A stretch of 14,743 nucleotides of DNA from NCBI GenBank assembly GCA_026692885.1, contig JAPLNJ010000885.1:1-14743 (forward strand). The letters run 5' to 3'. Positions 6,549 to 14,632 of the stretch are shown piece after piece. The stretch is from Planctomycetota bacterium. Its GTDB lineage: Bacteria > Planctomycetota > Planctomycetia > Pirellulales > Pirellulaceae. Position 1 is the first letter of the stretch. Each line of letters starts with the position of its first letter. The position numbers and the translations under genes were made by a program. The notes under the pieces are model-generated. The model saw only the letters and a program-made list of their open reading frames with translations, ran no database searches and was not told where the DNA came from.

Positions 6549-7559
6549 TTAGAACCTAGCTGGCACCTGGCCGTCGCGACGGTCCCCCAGGGCCTGGTAG
6601 GTTCGGTACTCGATACTCTCGTTCAGGAAATGCACCGAACCATCACAGAACAGGAATAGGGCACCCCCCGGATGCTTGGACTTGAAGCCTTGCGACGTCT
6701 GCCAGGCGGCGTCCTGGTTGCAGGGCGTGGAGCCGGCGGGTGCAACGCCTCCCCACGAGTAACCGGGTAGCTCGGTGGGGCAGGTCGGATAGTTGATCGG
6801 CGCGGTGGTCGCAGTCCAAAGCGCGTTCGAGTTCTTCCAGCCACCGCGGTGGTGGTCGCCGCAATTGGGCCGGATTTCGCCCAGGGCGATGGTGTTGGCC
6901 GTGCCATCGGTCACGTCCGCCAAGCGGGCCGACCACGAGTAACGCGAGAACACTCCGGAGATTTGCTGGCCGTCCTCCGTGCTGCCGTGGCCCACCGGAC
7001 CGTTACCGAAAAAATCACCCGGGTATTGATTGCCGCAAGCCCCGCCCTGGTCCGGCATCGCCTGAGCACCGAGCGAGACAGCATAGTTCCCTGGCGGAGC
7101 ACCCGCATTCTGGTAGGGATCGCTCGGACAACGGTAGCCGTCGATCGTCGGACGTGGAGTCAAGGCGTCGAGTTGGCCTTCCACGTCCAGGACTAAATCG
7201 AGCGATTCGTGGAGGGAGCGGGCTTCGAGAAAAGGCATCAGCTTGACCAGAGCGCTGCCTTTCCGGTGATTCCCCCCCTCCCAAATGTGGCCCAACCCGC
7301 CGCCGCACGTGCCAGGGCCCGTATTGGCCGCGTCGCACTCGCGGGTCCCGATGGCAAAGCGTTTGTACGTGTCGTGATAGTTCTGCAGTGCGATCCCCAA
7401 TTGCTTGAGGTTGTTGTTGCACTGCGTTCGCCGAGCCGCTTCCCGAGCGGACTGAATGGCAGGTAGGAGTAGCGCGACCAGGATGCCAATGATGGCGATC
7501 ACGACCAGCAGTTCCACCAGCGTGAAGCCGATGTATCTGCGCAGCTTGAGCTGAGACAT
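6549..7559 (-). CDS. DUF1559 family protein with prepilin-type N-terminus
   Basis: The protein has 336 residues. The N-terminus has a short basic leader, then [19 protein letters not shown], the type IV prepilin/pseudopilin cleavage and methylation signal, with Glu at +5 after the cleavage site (G|FTLVE). It continues into the amphipathic helix [20 protein letters not shown]. The body is the DUF1559 domain and closes with the diagnostic H-x-G-G...FCDGSVHFL motif ([18 protein letters not shown]), near the C-terminus. Planctomycetes carry dozens of these major-pseudopilin-like proteins; export by a type II or IV pilus-like machine is inferred and the function is unknown. The start ATG 7557-7559 is chosen over an upstream in-frame codon at 7608-7610 because GGAGG (7567-7571) sits 7 bases ahead of it. 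It is followed by the small lipoprotein gene on the same strand. Confidence 0.92.
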   Translation of the reverse strand: MSQLKLRRYIGFTLVELLVVIAIIGILVALLLPAIQSAREAARRTQCNNNLKQLGIALQNYHDTYKRFAIGTRECDAANTGPGTCGGGLGHIWEGGNHRKGSALVKLMPFLEARSLHESLDLVLDVEGQLDALTPRPTIDGYRCPSDPYQNAGAPPGNYAVSLGAQAMPDQGGACGNQYPGDFFGNGPVGHGSTEDGQQISGVFSRYSWSARLADVTDGTANTIALGEIRPNCGDHHRGGWKNSNALWTATTAPINYPTCPTELPGYSWGGVAPAGSTPCNQDAAWQTSQGFKSKHPGGALFLFCDGSVHFLNESIEYRTYQALGDRRDGQVPARF

Positions 7560-7712
7560 GAGACGACCTCCACGAAAAGATGAGTGAAAACGACCGTCAC
7601 ACCGATTCACTTGCCGGTCAGCTTACCCCTGTTGAAATGCGCGGTCAATAAGAAGAAGGCACTTTTTGAGGTGGCTCGAGGCTCACGTCGGCGGCAGCCG
7701 ACGCGGGCCGGT

Positions 7713-7741
7713 TTGCATCGCTCCGCCGGACGGGATATCAT
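7713..7741 (+). promoter_or_regulatory. Candidate sigma-70-type promoter
   Basis: TTGCAT (7713-7718) and TATCAT (7736-7741) are 17 bases apart. The -10 box is good (5 of 6) and the -35 box weak (3 of 6). Transcription would begin near 7748, upstream of the Shine-Dalgarno at 7760-7766. This agrees with the GTG start at 7773 and argues against the in-frame ATG 7740, which overlaps the -10 box. Confidence 0.35.
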
Positions 7742-7759
7742 GCACCGCGTCGTTCGCAC

Positions 7760-7766
7760 AAGGAGG
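7760..7766 (+). promoter_or_regulatory. Strong ribosome binding site selecting a GTG start
   Basis: AAGGAGG is followed by 6 bases and GTG 7773. Two longer in-frame starts (7584 and ATG 7740) lack such a signal. Confidence 0.85.
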
Positions 7767-7772
7767 TTGCCG

Positions 7773-10703
7773 GTGAGCATCGCACGGTTCCTGCCCACCC
7801 GTCGATGGTTGTGGCGAGGTCTGGTCGGCGTCGCGCTTCTGAGCATGGCGTTCTTGTGGAAGCCACTGCTGATCCAGTGGCACGAGGGTCGCGCCCGCCA
7901 GCACCTCCGCAGCCGGCAATATCCGAGAGCGTTGGAGGAACTGCGGGCCTCGCTCTGGCTGGCGCCGCAGCGGTCCGAGACCATCTTGCTCTTGGCTCGC
8001 ACGCAACGCCGGCTGGGAGACTTGGCCACGGCCTCGGCGCTGCTGCCGCAGGCCGAGAAGTACGGTGCCGCCCCGGCGCGAATCCAGCGCGAACAATGGC
8101 TCCTCTTGGCCCAAGCCGGCCAGCTCCGAGAGGCGGAACCGCATTTGGCCGCCTTGCTCCAGGATCCCCGCGACGAGGGCGCCGAGATTTGTGAGGCGTT
8201 TGTCCAGGGCTATTTCTCCAACCTGTGTGTGGACGAGGCGTCGGCCTTGCTCGACGTCTGGACCAAAGACTATCCGGAAGATCCTCAACCGCATGTCATG
8301 CGCGGCTACCTGTTGCAGACGTTGGCCTTTAACCCGGAAGCCCTGACCGCCTACCGCAGAGCTGCGGAACTGGCCCCCGACCAGCCGATGATCCGCCGCC
8401 GACTGGCCCAGATACTCGTGGAAACGGGCGGTTTGGACGAAGCCGGCGAACTGCTCCGCCGGTGCGTGGAGGAGACTCCCGATGACACGGAGGCCAGGAT
8501 GGCTTGGATGAACTTGTTGTTCACCCAAGGCGACACGGACCGCGCCCGGGAAGGTCTGGAGCAACTGCTCGCCAAGCAGCCCGCTTGTTTCGAGGCCCGG
8601 CGACTGCTTGGCGAAATGGAATTGAGCCAAGGCCGGTTGGTCGAGGCACTCGGCCATTTGGAGCCGGCGGCGCGCCAGCGGCCCTACGACACGACGACCC
8701 GCAATGCCTTGGGCAAGACGCTCAGTGCCTTGGGTCGCAAGAGCGAGGCGGAGCCGCACTTCCAGTACGTGGCGGAGGCGGAGCCCGCACTGCACCGCAT
8801 GGAACAGCAATTGCGACAGGTGCTCAAACAACCCCGCGACCCCCAACTCCGTTACGAGATCGGGATGACGCTCCTGAAGTACAGTTCGCCCGACGATGGC
8901 GCCAAATGGCTGCGGACGGTGCTGGAACTTCAGCCGAATCACCCGGGCGCCCAGGCGGCCTTGGGCCAGCGGACAGCAAGCCGTGACGGCCCCCGTCCTC
9001 CAGCGGCTGTACCGGCCGCACGGGATCCGTCCGACCGCGATTCCCGGCACCCGCCATCCGCGACCGCGCTTCCGATCACCGGTGGGGAGAGCATTCAGTT
9101 GCGCGACGTGACGGCCCAGAGCGGGATCTCGTTCGTGCATACGGACGGCAGCAGCGGACGGTTCTTCACGATGGAGGCCATGACCGGCGGGCTGGCGCTC
9201 TTCGATTACGATGGCGATGGCCTGATCGACATTTACTTTGTCAACGGCGCACCGCTGCCTGGCACGCTGCCCGGTACGCAGCCTCGGCACGCGCTCTATC
9301 GAAATCTGGGCAACTGGAAATTTTCGGACGTCAGCGTGGAGGCCAACACGGCCTGCACGGCATTCGGCCTGGGCCTCACGGTGGGAGATTACAATAACGA
9401 CGGCTTCCCCGACATCTACCTGAGCAACTTCGGTCCCAACGTCCTCTACCGCAACAACGGCGACGGGACCTTGAGCGATGTCACGGCGCAGGCTGGCGTC
9501 GCGCGTGGCAACCGCGTCGGGGCGGGCGTGTGTTTCCTGGACATGGATGGTGACGGTGATTTGGATCTGTTCGTCGCCAACTATGTGCAATTCTCCTATG
9601 CCTCCCATCGCGCCGCCCAGATCGCCGGGCTCCCGTTCTACCCGGGCCCGCTCGACCAGGCAGCGGAAACCAACGTGCTGTATCGGAACGACGGCGAGGG
9701 GACCTTCACCGACGTCAGCGTAACGTCCGGCATCGCGGCCCACAGTGGGACCGGAATGGGCGTCATCGCCTGCGACTACGACAACGATGGCGACACCGAT
9801 ATCTTCGTGGCGAACGACGAAATGGCCAACTTCCTGTTTCAGAACGACGGTCACGGGACGTTCCGGGAAGTCGGCATTCCCAGCGGGGTGGCCTATGACG
9901 CAGCGGGCTTGCCCCGAGGGAGCATGGGCGTTGACGCTGGCGACTACGACAACGACGGTTGGCTGGACTTCTACGTGACTTCTTACCAGAACGAACTGGC
10001 CACGCTCTATCGGAATCTGGGCCGGGGCTTCTTCCACGATGCCACTCGCCTGACGGGTGCGGGCGCGGGCACGCTGTCCCAGGTCACCTGGGGCCACGGC
10101 TTTGTCGACTTCGACAACGACGGTGACCGGGATCTGTTCATCGCTTGTGGGCATACCGACGAGAACGTGGAACGTCGCGACAAGCGGGCCGCCTACCGCA
10201 CGCGGAGTATCCTGCTACAGAACCTGCTGGTCGAGACGGGCCAGGCCCGCTTCAGCAACATCTCGGACCGTTGTGGCGATGGCCTGCGGCTCTTGCGGAG
10301 CAGTCGCGGGACGGGTTTCGACGACTTGGACAACGACGGCGCCGTTGACGTCGTCGTGCTCAACTCGCGGCAATTGCCGACGGTCTTGCGCAACGGGTGC
10401 CACGAAGTTGGGAACGCAAACCATTGGCTGCAGGTGGTCCTGCGGGGCGTACGTACCAACCGCGACGGCGTCGGCGCCCGCGTGCGGGTCACCGCCGGCG
10501 CCCTGGTCCAGATCGACGAGGTTCACAGCGGCCGCGGATATCAAAGTCACCACGGCGTTCGCCTGCACTTCGGTCTCGGTGTGCAGGACCAAGTCGACCG
10601 GATCGAGGTGCGTTGGATCGGGGGTGGCACCGACGTGGTGGAGCACGTGCGCGCCGATCGGACGGTGACGATCATCGAGGGCCAGGCCAGCGGACAGAAA
10701 TGA
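7773..10703 (+). CDS. TPR-VCBS-ASPIC/UnbV protein (CRTAC1-like), membrane anchored
   Basis: The protein has 976 residues. The N-terminus VSIARFLPTRRW and one hydrophobic stretch (about 15-32) form a signal anchor. Residues ~38-405 are TPR repeats. A Pro/Arg-rich linker (~407-440) leads to an FG-GAP/VCBS region. Seven calcium-loop motifs of the DxDxDG type are visible, starting with DYDGDG at 478, through DYNNDG, DMDGDG, DYDNDG (twice) and DFDNDG, to DLDNDG at 851. These are blades of a predicted beta-propeller that binds calcium. The C-terminus from NHWLQVVL (883) to ~965 is the ASPIC/UnbV domain, ending in the HFGLG strand. Fused TPR-VCBS-ASPIC proteins are abundant in planctomycetes; an extracytoplasmic scaffold or adhesion role is inferred and none is demonstrated here. 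The gene has a strong Shine-Dalgarno and its own candidate promoter. It ends 6 bases from the related convergent lipoprotein gene. Confidence 0.92.
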   Translation: MSIARFLPTRRWLWRGLVGVALLSMAFLWKPLLIQWHEGRARQHLRSRQYPRALEELRASLWLAPQRSETILLLARTQRRLGDLATASALLPQAEKYGAAPARIQREQWLLLAQAGQLREAEPHLAALLQDPRDEGAEICEAFVQGYFSNLCVDEASALLDVWTKDYPEDPQPHVMRGYLLQTLAFNPEALTAYRRAAELAPDQPMIRRRLAQILVETGGLDEAGELLRRCVEETPDDTEARMAWMNLLFTQGDTDRAREGLEQLLAKQPACFEARRLLGEMELSQGRLVEALGHLEPAARQRPYDTTTRNALGKTLSALGRKSEAEPHFQYVAEAEPALHRMEQQLRQVLKQPRDPQLRYEIGMTLLKYSSPDDGAKWLRTVLELQPNHPGAQAALGQRTASRDGPRPPAAVPAARDPSDRDSRHPPSATALPITGGESIQLRDVTAQSGISFVHTDGSSGRFFTMEAMTGGLALFDYDGDGLIDIYFVNGAPLPGTLPGTQPRHALYRNLGNWKFSDVSVEANTACTAFGLGLTVGDYNNDGFPDIYLSNFGPNVLYRNNGDGTLSDVTAQAGVARGNRVGAGVCFLDMDGDGDLDLFVANYVQFSYASHRAAQIAGLPFYPGPLDQAAETNVLYRNDGEGTFTDVSVTSGIAAHSGTGMGVIACDYDNDGDTDIFVANDEMANFLFQNDGHGTFREVGIPSGVAYDAAGLPRGSMGVDAGDYDNDGWLDFYVTSYQNELATLYRNLGRGFFHDATRLTGAGAGTLSQVTWGHGFVDFDNDGDRDLFIACGHTDENVERRDKRAAYRTRSILLQNLLVETGQARFSNISDRCGDGLRLLRSSRGTGFDDLDNDGAVDVVVLNSRQLPTVLRNGCHEVGNANHWLQVVLRGVRTNRDGVGARVRVTAGALVQIDEVHSGRGYQSHHGVRLHFGLGVQDQVDRIEVRWIGGGTDVVEHVRADRTVTIIEGQASGQK

Positions 10704-10709
10704 ACGAGC

Positions 10710-12488
10710 TCACGGCTCGATCAGGACCAGCGTGTGGTCCAGGTGCTCGATCTTCACGGTCTGCACTCCGCCGGCAGGCCACGTGACGGAAAGCGACTCG
10801 GCAGTGGCTCCCGCGGGAATTCCCCAGCAGACGCGCAGCTCGCTCTGCGACAGGTAGCTGCCACCGCCTTTCACGAGCCGCAGCCGATTTCCGACCGAGG
10901 TCTGCAGCACCAGGCGCGCTCCGACGGCGTCGCGGTTGCTGCGGCGGCCCACGAGGCGGGCACGCAACCAATGATTGCCGTTGACCGTCTCGTTGCGGAG
11001 GATCGCCACCGGTTCGTTATTGTGCGAGATGGCGATGTCCAGATTGCCGTCATCATCCAAATCCCCCACCGCCATGCCGCGGCCGGAATGCGGCTGGGAG
11101 AAGTAGGGATCGGGCTGCAGTCGGGCGCGGATGAACCGGCCGGCTCCATCGTTCAACAGCAGCAACGGCAGCTGACGCAGGGATGAGTTGCGGGAGAAAT
11201 GGACGACGTGGCCGTTGGCGACGATCAGGTCTTCGGCCCCATCGCGATCCACGTCGATGAACCCCGCCCCGAAGCCGACAAACAAGTCGCCCACGGAGGT
11301 CACTCCAGCCGCTCGACTGACCGGCTGGAAGTTCCCCTGTCCCAAATTCCGATACAGTCCGAACGACTCGTTCTCATAATTGGCGACGAACAGGTCCGGC
11401 CAGCCGTCCAGGTCGTAGTCGCCCAGGTCCACGCCCATGCTACCGTTGGGACGCCCCGACTCGTCCAAGGCCACGCCCCGCAGCAGACCGGCTTCTTCAA
11501 AATGTCCGTGTCCGTCGTTGATGTACAGGAAGTTCTCCGTGGTATCGTTCGCGACGTAGATGTCGACGTCGCCGTCCAGGTCGATATCGCCAAGAACCAC
11601 GCCTAGCCCCTTGCCGTCACGACGCAAGCCGCACTCGACCGACGCATCGCGAAACGTCCCGTCCCCGTTGTTCAAGTAGACAAAGTCCGGCAGCGGATCG
11701 AATCGCTTCGGCGAGCAGACGTCGCGCTGGCCCGCTACTGCACCAGGACAGAACGGATGATTCGCGAAGGACCAGTTGACGTAACAGGTCACGTACAGAT
11801 CCAGGTTTCCGTCTCCATCCAAGTCCGCCCACCCAGCGCTGGTATTCCAGGAATCGTTGGCGACGCTCGCCGGCCGCCCGACTTCGCGGAACGTGCCGTC
11901 ACCCTGGTTATGAAACAGCTGCAGTCCGCCGTAGCCGGTCACCAACAGATCCGGGAAGCCGTCGTTGTCGTAGTCGCCCGCCGCCACACCGTGGCTGTAA
12001 ACGGTGCTCTCCCGCACCCGAGCCTGATCCGAAACAACCTCGAATTGCCAATCGCCGAGGTTCCGCAGGAGCAGCGACGGAAGTGGCAGGATAGATTTCT
12101 GCGGGTCGAAACGGCCGCCTCCGGGGAAGAATAGATCCAGCCGCCCGTCGCCATCGTAGTCGACCAGGGCCACGCCACCGCCCAGCGATTCCAGGATGGT
12201 GTACTCGCCCGCCTCGCTGCCGTTGTGGTAGGCGAAGTGGATGTTGGCCGCTTGGGCTTTGTCGGTGAACCTGATCTTGGATTCCAACTCCGGTGTAGCA
12301 CGCTGCGCCGACTCGCGTGAGGAAGCGGTGCCGGACGACGGTGGGCCGCCGGGTTCCGACGCCGGAACCGTGGTGGTGTGCGGGGTCGGCGGTGACGATG
12401 GGTAACAGCCGCCGACGAGTAAGGCCGCCAGCAGTCCCGTGAGACCCAGCAGGCGACTGCCGAAACGAGTGCCGCTGCGTCTGACCAA
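10710..12488 (-). CDS. VCBS-ASPIC/UnbV lipoprotein (CRTAC1-like)
   Basis: The protein has 592 residues. The signal peptide MVRRSGTRFGSRLLGLTGLL ends in VGGC with Cys28, a probable lipobox, so it should be an exported lipoprotein. A Pro/Ser/Thr linker (to ~65) precedes FG-GAP/VCBS repeats with DYDGDG, DYDNDG, DLDGDG, DIDLDG, DYDLDG, DVDRDG and DLDDDG motifs. The C-terminal ASPIC/UnbV domain runs from NHWLRARL, with the core GGSYLSQSELRV. It is clearly related to the second half of the neighbouring 976-residue protein (for example ANDTTENFLYINDGHG against ANDEMANFLFQNDGHG) but has no TPR part. The TTG start is chosen because AAGGAG (12496-12501) lies 7 bases upstream and the lipoprotein signal follows directly. 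It is divergent from fhs and tail-to-tail with the TPR-ASPIC gene. Confidence 0.9.
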   Translation of the reverse strand: MVRRSGTRFGSRLLGLTGLLAALLVGGCYPSSPPTPHTTTVPASEPGGPPSSGTASSRESAQRATPELESKIRFTDKAQAANIHFAYHNGSEAGEYTILESLGGGVALVDYDGDGRLDLFFPGGGRFDPQKSILPLPSLLLRNLGDWQFEVVSDQARVRESTVYSHGVAAGDYDNDGFPDLLVTGYGGLQLFHNQGDGTFREVGRPASVANDSWNTSAGWADLDGDGNLDLYVTCYVNWSFANHPFCPGAVAGQRDVCSPKRFDPLPDFVYLNNGDGTFRDASVECGLRRDGKGLGVVLGDIDLDGDVDIYVANDTTENFLYINDGHGHFEEAGLLRGVALDESGRPNGSMGVDLGDYDLDGWPDLFVANYENESFGLYRNLGQGNFQPVSRAAGVTSVGDLFVGFGAGFIDVDRDGAEDLIVANGHVVHFSRNSSLRQLPLLLLNDGAGRFIRARLQPDPYFSQPHSGRGMAVGDLDDDGNLDIAISHNNEPVAILRNETVNGNHWLRARLVGRRSNRDAVGARLVLQTSVGNRLRLVKGGGSYLSQSELRVCWGIPAGATAESLSVTWPAGGVQTVKIEHLDHTLVLIEP

Positions 12489-12495
12489 GCCTCTG

Positions 12496-12501
12496 CTCCT
12501 T
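12496..12501 (-). promoter_or_regulatory. Ribosome binding site selecting a TTG start
   Basis: On the minus strand AAGGAG is followed by 7 bases and TTG (12488-12486). No ATG or GTG gives a lipoprotein signal in this frame with comparable support. Confidence 0.75.
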
Positions 12502-12670
12502 GCCTACGACCGCCAATCACTCCACCGCTGCACTGCGGAGTCATTCTGACAGGCGGGGCCGGGGATTTCCACCCCGGCCCTGCTTCTCGCGAGTCGACGA
12601 AATCTGGCATCCCTTGGGAAGCCGCGGGTGATTACAATATTCGTTTTGCCGTACTCAAGATCGACGAAGA

Positions 12671-12680
12671 GACACGTGTC
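12671..12680. promoter_or_regulatory. 10-bp perfect palindrome, possible operator
   Basis: GACACGTGTC lies about 33 bases after the TACAAT box and 106 bases before the fhs start. It is a possible dimer-binding site; there is no other support. Confidence 0.25.
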
Positions 12681-12689
12681 ACAAGAATA

Positions 12690-12743
12690 GTAGTCAGCAC
12701 GCTCCGCCGCGACGACAGGTCATCACGGCGGAGCGTGATGACT
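12690..12743. repeat. REP-like pair in the fhs leader with two exclusive hairpins
   Basis: AGTCAGCACGCTCCGCCG (12692-12709) pairs with 12726-12743 at 17 of 18 positions around a 16-base loop. Alternatively the right arm folds alone: GTCATCACG (12719-12727) with CGTGATGAC (12734-12742) and a GCGGAG loop. The two folds share bases and exclude each other. A GTAG foot lies at 12690-12693 and CTAA at the other end. The element is 43 bases upstream of the fhs start codon, so it is probably in the leader transcript. Confidence 0.7.
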
Positions 12744-12786
12744 AACTTGAAGAACCAACTGTAACTTTGGCACCCCGGAGGTCCTC

Positions 12787-14427
12787 ATGTCCGAACCAAC
12801 CGCCATCAACAACCGTATTCCGCCGCGGAAGATCCGCGACGTCGCCCTGGAACTGGGCCTCGATCCGGACTGCATCCTGCCCCACGGGCACTACATCGCC
12901 AAGATCCCGATCGACGAATTGAATCGCCGCGCGCAGGGTCCGGATGGTGACTTGGTCCTGGTCACGGCCATGACCCCGACTCCGACGGGCGAAGGCAAGA
13001 CGACGACGACGATCGGTCTGGGCGATGCCTTGCGCGGGTTGGGCCAACGGGCCGCGATCTGTCTGCGGGAACCGTCGCTGGGTCCCTACTTCGGGATCAA
13101 GGGCGGCGGCACGGGTGCGGGTCGGGCCCAAGTTGTGCCGGCCGAGGATGTCAACCTGCATTTCGTCGGCGACATGTATGCGGTCGAAAAGGCCAACAAT
13201 CTGCTGGCGGCCATGCTCGACAACCATCTACAGCATGGGAACGAATTGGGCATCGACCCCCGGCGGATTGTGTTGCGCCGCGTCATCGATTTGAACGACC
13301 GGGCCCTGCGCGAGATCTTTGTCGGTCTGGGCGGAGTGAAACATGGGGTGCCGCGGCAAGACGGCTTCAATATCACGCCGGCCTCCGAGGTGATGGCCAT
13401 CCTGTGTCTGGCCCAGGACTTCGTCGATCTGGGCCGACGGCTGGGCGACATGGTCGTGGCGTTTACCTACAAAGGTCAGCCCATTATGGCCCGTGACATC
13501 CACGCCGATGGTGCCATGTTGGTCCTGCTCCGCGATGCCATTCATCCCAACTTGGTGCAGACGCTGGAAGGTACGCCGGCGCTGGTGCATGCCGGCCCGT
13601 TCGCCAACATCGCGCAAGGTACCAACACGGCCATCGCCACCCGCCTGGCCCTGAAACTCGCCCAGATCGTCGTGACGGAAGCCGGCTTCGGCAGCGATTT
13701 GGGCGCGGAGAAGTTCTTCAACATCAAGTGTCGCGTGGCCGGCTTGCAGCCCAAGGCCGCGGTCATTGTGGCGACGGCCAAGGCGGTCAAGTACCACGGC
13801 GGCTGCACCGCGCGCGGCGGGCTGGGAAACCTGGCCAAGCACATCGAGAACATCCGCCAGTTCAACCTGGAACCGGTTGTGGCGATCAACCGCTTCGAAG
13901 ACGATCGGACCGCCGATCTGAACAAGATCATTGCGTCCTGCCAGGAGCAGGGCGTCGAGGCGGTGGTGGCCACACACTACCAGGACGGCGGACGAGGCGC
14001 GACGGCACTGGCCGAGGCGGTGCTGCGCAGTGTCGACGCGAACCGTGCCAAGAAACTGCGGTTCACGTATCCGCTCAAGATGCCGCTGGCGCAGAAGATC
14101 GCCAAGGTGGCTCGAGAACTGTACGGCGCCACCGATGTGAAGTTTGATCGCAAGGCGGAGACCGATCTGGAACTGCTGGAGAAGACCGGCTATGGCCAGT
14201 TGTTGGTCTGCATCGCGAAGACCCCCAAGTCCTTGTCCGACAACCCGAAACTACTGGGGCGACCGCGCGACTTCAGCATCACAGTGACCGAAGTCCGGGT
14301 CAGCGCCGGCGCCGGCTTTGTCGTGGTGATCTGCGGCGAGATCGTCACTATGCCGGGCCTGCCCAAGGTCCCGGCGGCGGCCCGCATCCAAGTCGCCCCG
14401 GATGGCACCGCCACCGGCTTGACTTAG
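12787..14427 (+). CDS. fhs: Formate-tetrahydrofolate ligase
   Basis: The protein has 546 residues, close to the usual ~555. It joins formate to tetrahydrofolate using ATP, giving 10-formyl-tetrahydrofolate (EC 6.3.4.3), in the cytoplasm. It feeds purine and formyl-Met synthesis or one-carbon assimilation. Visible motifs are P-loop TPTPTGEGKTT with Lys71, LREPSLGP with Arg94-Glu95 (formyl-phosphate site), a glycine loop KGGGTGAG from Lys105, VNLHF, DGFNITPASEVMAIL, VTEAGFGSDLGAEKF and the folate-side C-terminal part. Two places differ from the sequences I know: the glycine loop is usually GGAAGGG, and PFANIA is normally followed by HGCNS or HGNSS but here by QGTNT (Gln277). GGAGG (12777-12781) stands 5 bases before ATG. 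The gene is monocistronic in this window. Its leader holds a palindrome pair. Confidence 0.96.
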   Translation: MSEPTAINNRIPPRKIRDVALELGLDPDCILPHGHYIAKIPIDELNRRAQGPDGDLVLVTAMTPTPTGEGKTTTTIGLGDALRGLGQRAAICLREPSLGPYFGIKGGGTGAGRAQVVPAEDVNLHFVGDMYAVEKANNLLAAMLDNHLQHGNELGIDPRRIVLRRVIDLNDRALREIFVGLGGVKHGVPRQDGFNITPASEVMAILCLAQDFVDLGRRLGDMVVAFTYKGQPIMARDIHADGAMLVLLRDAIHPNLVQTLEGTPALVHAGPFANIAQGTNTAIATRLALKLAQIVVTEAGFGSDLGAEKFFNIKCRVAGLQPKAAVIVATAKAVKYHGGCTARGGLGNLAKHIENIRQFNLEPVVAINRFEDDRTADLNKIIASCQEQGVEAVVATHYQDGGRGATALAEAVLRSVDANRAKKLRFTYPLKMPLAQKIAKVARELYGATDVKFDRKAETDLELLEKTGYGQLLVCIAKTPKSLSDNPKLLGRPRDFSITVTEVRVSAGAGFVVVICGEIVTMPGLPKVPAAARIQVAPDGTATGLT

Positions 14428-14482
14428 GCACTCATGTAGGGTGGGCCAAGGGAGCGGAACACGGTGGGCTGTGAATTGGATG

Positions 14483-14501
14483 CCACGGGCTTGCCCCGTG
14501 G
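14483..14501. repeat. CCACGGG hairpin after fhs
   Basis: A 7-bp stem CCACGGG/CCCGTGG with a 5-base loop CTTGC lies 56 bases after the fhs stop. It could serve as a terminator, although no T-tract follows. It also resembles a dispersed palindrome. Confidence 0.4.
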
Positions 14502-14554
14502 AGACTCACGTTCGCAGCTACACGAGGCGCTCCCCCGCGTCACCTCACTCCCCC

Positions 14555-14632
14555 GTTTCGCCCCGATAGGGGCAGCCACATAACAGCCCAGGGCAGAGCG
14601 GAGCGGCGTTGGCCGCGTAGCGCCGCCCTGGG
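14555..14632 (-). repeat. Dispersed element: inverted copy of 5791-5830 plus palindrome
   Basis: Bases 14555-14594 are the inverted copy of the 40-bp element at 5791-5830. It overlaps an inverted repeat CCCAGGGC (14587-14594) / GCCCTGGG (14625-14632) whose interior is a GC-rich imperfect stem. The second part is not present at the 5791 copy, so the unit may be composite or the other copy truncated. Confidence 0.6.

Larger units (their letters stand above)
7560..7772. other. Divergent intergenic region (DUF1559 / TPR-ASPIC)
   Basis: These 213 bases hold the DUF1559 Shine-Dalgarno (7567-7571), an A-rich run near 7650-7660, a 7-bp hairpin CGTCGGC/GCCGACG (7686-7703), and the candidate promoter and Shine-Dalgarno of the rightward gene. 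Confidence 0.5.
12489..12786. other. Divergent intergenic region upstream of fhs
   Basis: These 298 bases hold, from left to right: the Shine-Dalgarno of the leftward gene; a strong GC hairpin GGGCCGGGG/CCCCGGCCC (12556-12564 and 12572-12580, 7-base loop); an AT-richer core with TACAAT (12633-12638), a possible -10 box without a well-spaced -35; the palindrome GACACGTGTC (12671-12680); and the REP-like pair at 12690-12743. No small gene was found. Confidence 0.55.

Noticed and set aside
7683..10154. 823-codon minus-strand open frame opposite the TPR-ASPIC gene.
   Set aside because: It repeats VVV/DDV-type strings that are simply the complement of the DxDxDG repeats. There is no start signal and no recognisable domain.
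12692..12743. Tetrahydrofolate riboswitch in the fhs leader.
   Set aside because: The hairpins fit the REP-like palindromes elsewhere in the window, and I cannot see the conserved pseudoknot of THF riboswitches.
1455..14632. CRISPR array, because of many short repeats.
   Set aside because: Repeats are isolated or in inverted pairs, with different sequences and no regular spacers. No cas gene is present.
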